Positions 5,747-7,799 of a DNA stretch of 7,799 bases are shown piece after piece. The stretch spans positions 1 through 7,799 of the forward strand of contig JBGAHT010000080.1 of the NCBI GenBank assembly GCA_044226035.1, read 5' to 3'. The DNA comes from Pseudoluteimonas sp044226035 (GTDB taxonomy: Bacteria > Pseudomonadota > Gammaproteobacteria > Xanthomonadales > Xanthomonadaceae). The translations under genes and the position numbers were made by a program. The first letter of the stretch is position 1. Every line of letters starts with the position of its first letter. Below the pieces are notes generated by a model, which was given only the letters and a program-made list of their open reading frames with translations, was not told where the DNA came from and made no database searches.

Positions 5747-5773
5747 CTGGCACTCGCCCTGGGCGATTGCTAA
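5747..5773 (+). promoter_or_regulatory. CIRCE operator (HrcA repressor site)
   Basis: The CIRCE consensus is TTAGCACTC-N9-GAGTGCTAA. Here CTGGCACTC (5747-5755), a 9-nt spacer (5756-5764) and GATTGCTAA (5765-5773) match at 7 of 9 and 8 of 9 positions with the exact spacing. It lies upstream of groES, where HrcA/CIRCE control is well known. The element covers the second groES promoter, so HrcA binding should block that promoter. hrcA itself is not in the window. Confidence 0.82.
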
Positions 5774-5776
5774 AAT
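5747..5776 (+). promoter_or_regulatory. Vegetative (sigma-70) promoter of groESL under CIRCE
   Basis: TAAAAT at 5771-5776 matches the -10 consensus at five of six bases and is extended by TG one base upstream (5768-5769). CTGGCA (5747-5752) is a four-of-six -35 at 18-nt spacing. Both boxes are inside or touch the CIRCE arms. Transcription would start near 5783, giving a leader of about 38 nt with GAGG at 5810-5813 as the groES ribosome-binding site. Confidence 0.68.
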
Positions 5777-5820
5777 CGCGGTCTTTTCCCCAACCAATCA
5801 AGCACTTGCGAGGGTTGTCC

Positions 5821-6105
5821 ATGAACATCAAGCCGCTGTACGACCGCGTGGTCATCAAGCGCATGGAAGAAGAGAAGCTGTCCGCCGGCGGGATCGTCAT
5901 CCCCGACAGCGCCACCGAGAAGCCGATCAAGGGCGAAGTCGTCGCCGTCGGCGCCGGCAAGGTGCTCGACAACGGCCAGCTGCGCGCGCCGCAGGTCAAG
6001 GTCGGCGACAAGGTGCTGTTCGGCAAGTACAGCGGCACCGAAGTGAAGCTCGACGGCACCGAATACCTGGTGGTGAAGGAAGACGACATCTTCGCGACGC
6101 TCTGA
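5821..6105 (+). CDS. groES: Co-chaperonin GroES (Cpn10)
   Basis: GroES is the heptameric lid that closes the GroEL folding chamber in the cytoplasm. The 94-residue protein is close to the usual length. It begins MNIKPLYDRVVIKRMEEE; the mobile loop that contacts GroEL is at about 16-33 (EEEKLSAGGIVIPDSATE, with the GGIVIP tripeptide region), and the C-terminus is EYLVVKEDDIFATL. ATG at 5821 is supported by GAGG 7 nt upstream and by the family N-terminus; an in-frame ATG at 5767 lies inside the CIRCE element and is not used. groEL follows after 73 nt. Expression is predicted from both a sigma-32 promoter and a CIRCE-controlled promoter upstream. Confidence 0.98.
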   Translation: MNIKPLYDRVVIKRMEEEKLSAGGIVIPDSATEKPIKGEVVAVGAGKVLDNGQLRAPQVKVGDKVLFGKYSGTEVKLDGTEYLVVKEDDIFATL

Positions 6106-6125
6106 GCGCGCGATTTTTTCATTCG

Positions 6126-6151
6126 GTAGGGGCGACCGGCCGGTCGCCCCT
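6126..6151. repeat. GTAG-headed perfect palindrome (REP/SMAG-like) between groES and groEL
   Basis: Positions 6128-6151 form a 24-nt perfect palindrome, with each arm being AGGGGCGACCGG or its complement. A GTAG tetranucleotide (6126-6129) sits at its left edge, as in the SMAG/REP elements of Stenotrophomonas maltophilia. In RNA it would make a very stable stem. No T-run follows on the plus strand, so it is not a standard terminator. It may affect stability or the relative level of groES and groEL mRNA (inference). Confidence 0.7.
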
Positions 6152-6178
6152 GCACAACATTTCTAGAGGAACACCGCA

Positions 6179-7799
<1,621 letters not shown>

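Noticed and set aside
5624..5797. N-terminally extended cutA reading
   Set aside because: The extension would read across the groES promoter region and has no similarity to CutA; the family N-terminus starts at 5623 (or 5635).

Overview
The window is GC-rich chromosomal DNA, most likely from the Xanthomonadaceae/Lysobacteraceae (Xanthomonas, Stenotrophomonas, Lysobacter or Luteimonas type). The placement is an inference. It rests on the gene order (groESL diverging from cutA-dsbD-tlpA, then aroQ-accB-accC), on arrays of a GGGATTC/GGGATTG heptamer, on a palindrome with a GTAG head like the REP/SMAG repeats of Stenotrophomonas, and on the closeness of the proteins to gammaproteobacterial families. 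No rRNA or other species-level marker is present.

Layout. Positions 1-5623 are read leftwards and hold three gene groups in transcription order. The first is cutA (5623-5291), dsbD (5294-2973) and a TlpA-like thioredoxin (2976-2431), joined by 4-nt start/stop overlaps into one thiol-redox operon. The second starts after a 116-nt gap with a candidate promoter: aroQ (2314-1874) and accB (1857-1381), the shikimate-pathway dehydroquinase and the biotin carrier of acetyl-CoA carboxylase. The third is accC (926 to beyond the left edge), the biotin carboxylase. Between accB and accC sits an accessory insert: a 146-aa four-helix-bundle protein (S23/Avd-like family) between two inverted arrays of four heptamers each. 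Positions 5821-7799 are read rightwards and hold groES and almost all of groEL.

The 197-nt space between cutA and groES carries a textbook heat-shock control region: a near-perfect sigma-32 promoter, a short 5' hairpin, and a CIRCE operator (HrcA site) lying over a second, vegetative promoter. A 24-nt perfect palindrome (REP-like) lies between groES and groEL.

The most interesting part is 913-1367. The S23-family ORF starts inside one heptamer array, runs through the other array, and stops inside accC. The arrays are inverted and could pair in the operon mRNA with the ORF in the loop. This resembles the S23-encoding intervening sequences of bacterial 23S rRNA genes, but here the element sits in an essential protein-coding operon. 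A second unusual point is DsbD, which carries two tandem periplasmic alpha domains, each with its own cysteine pair. The remaining genes are ordinary housekeeping genes.
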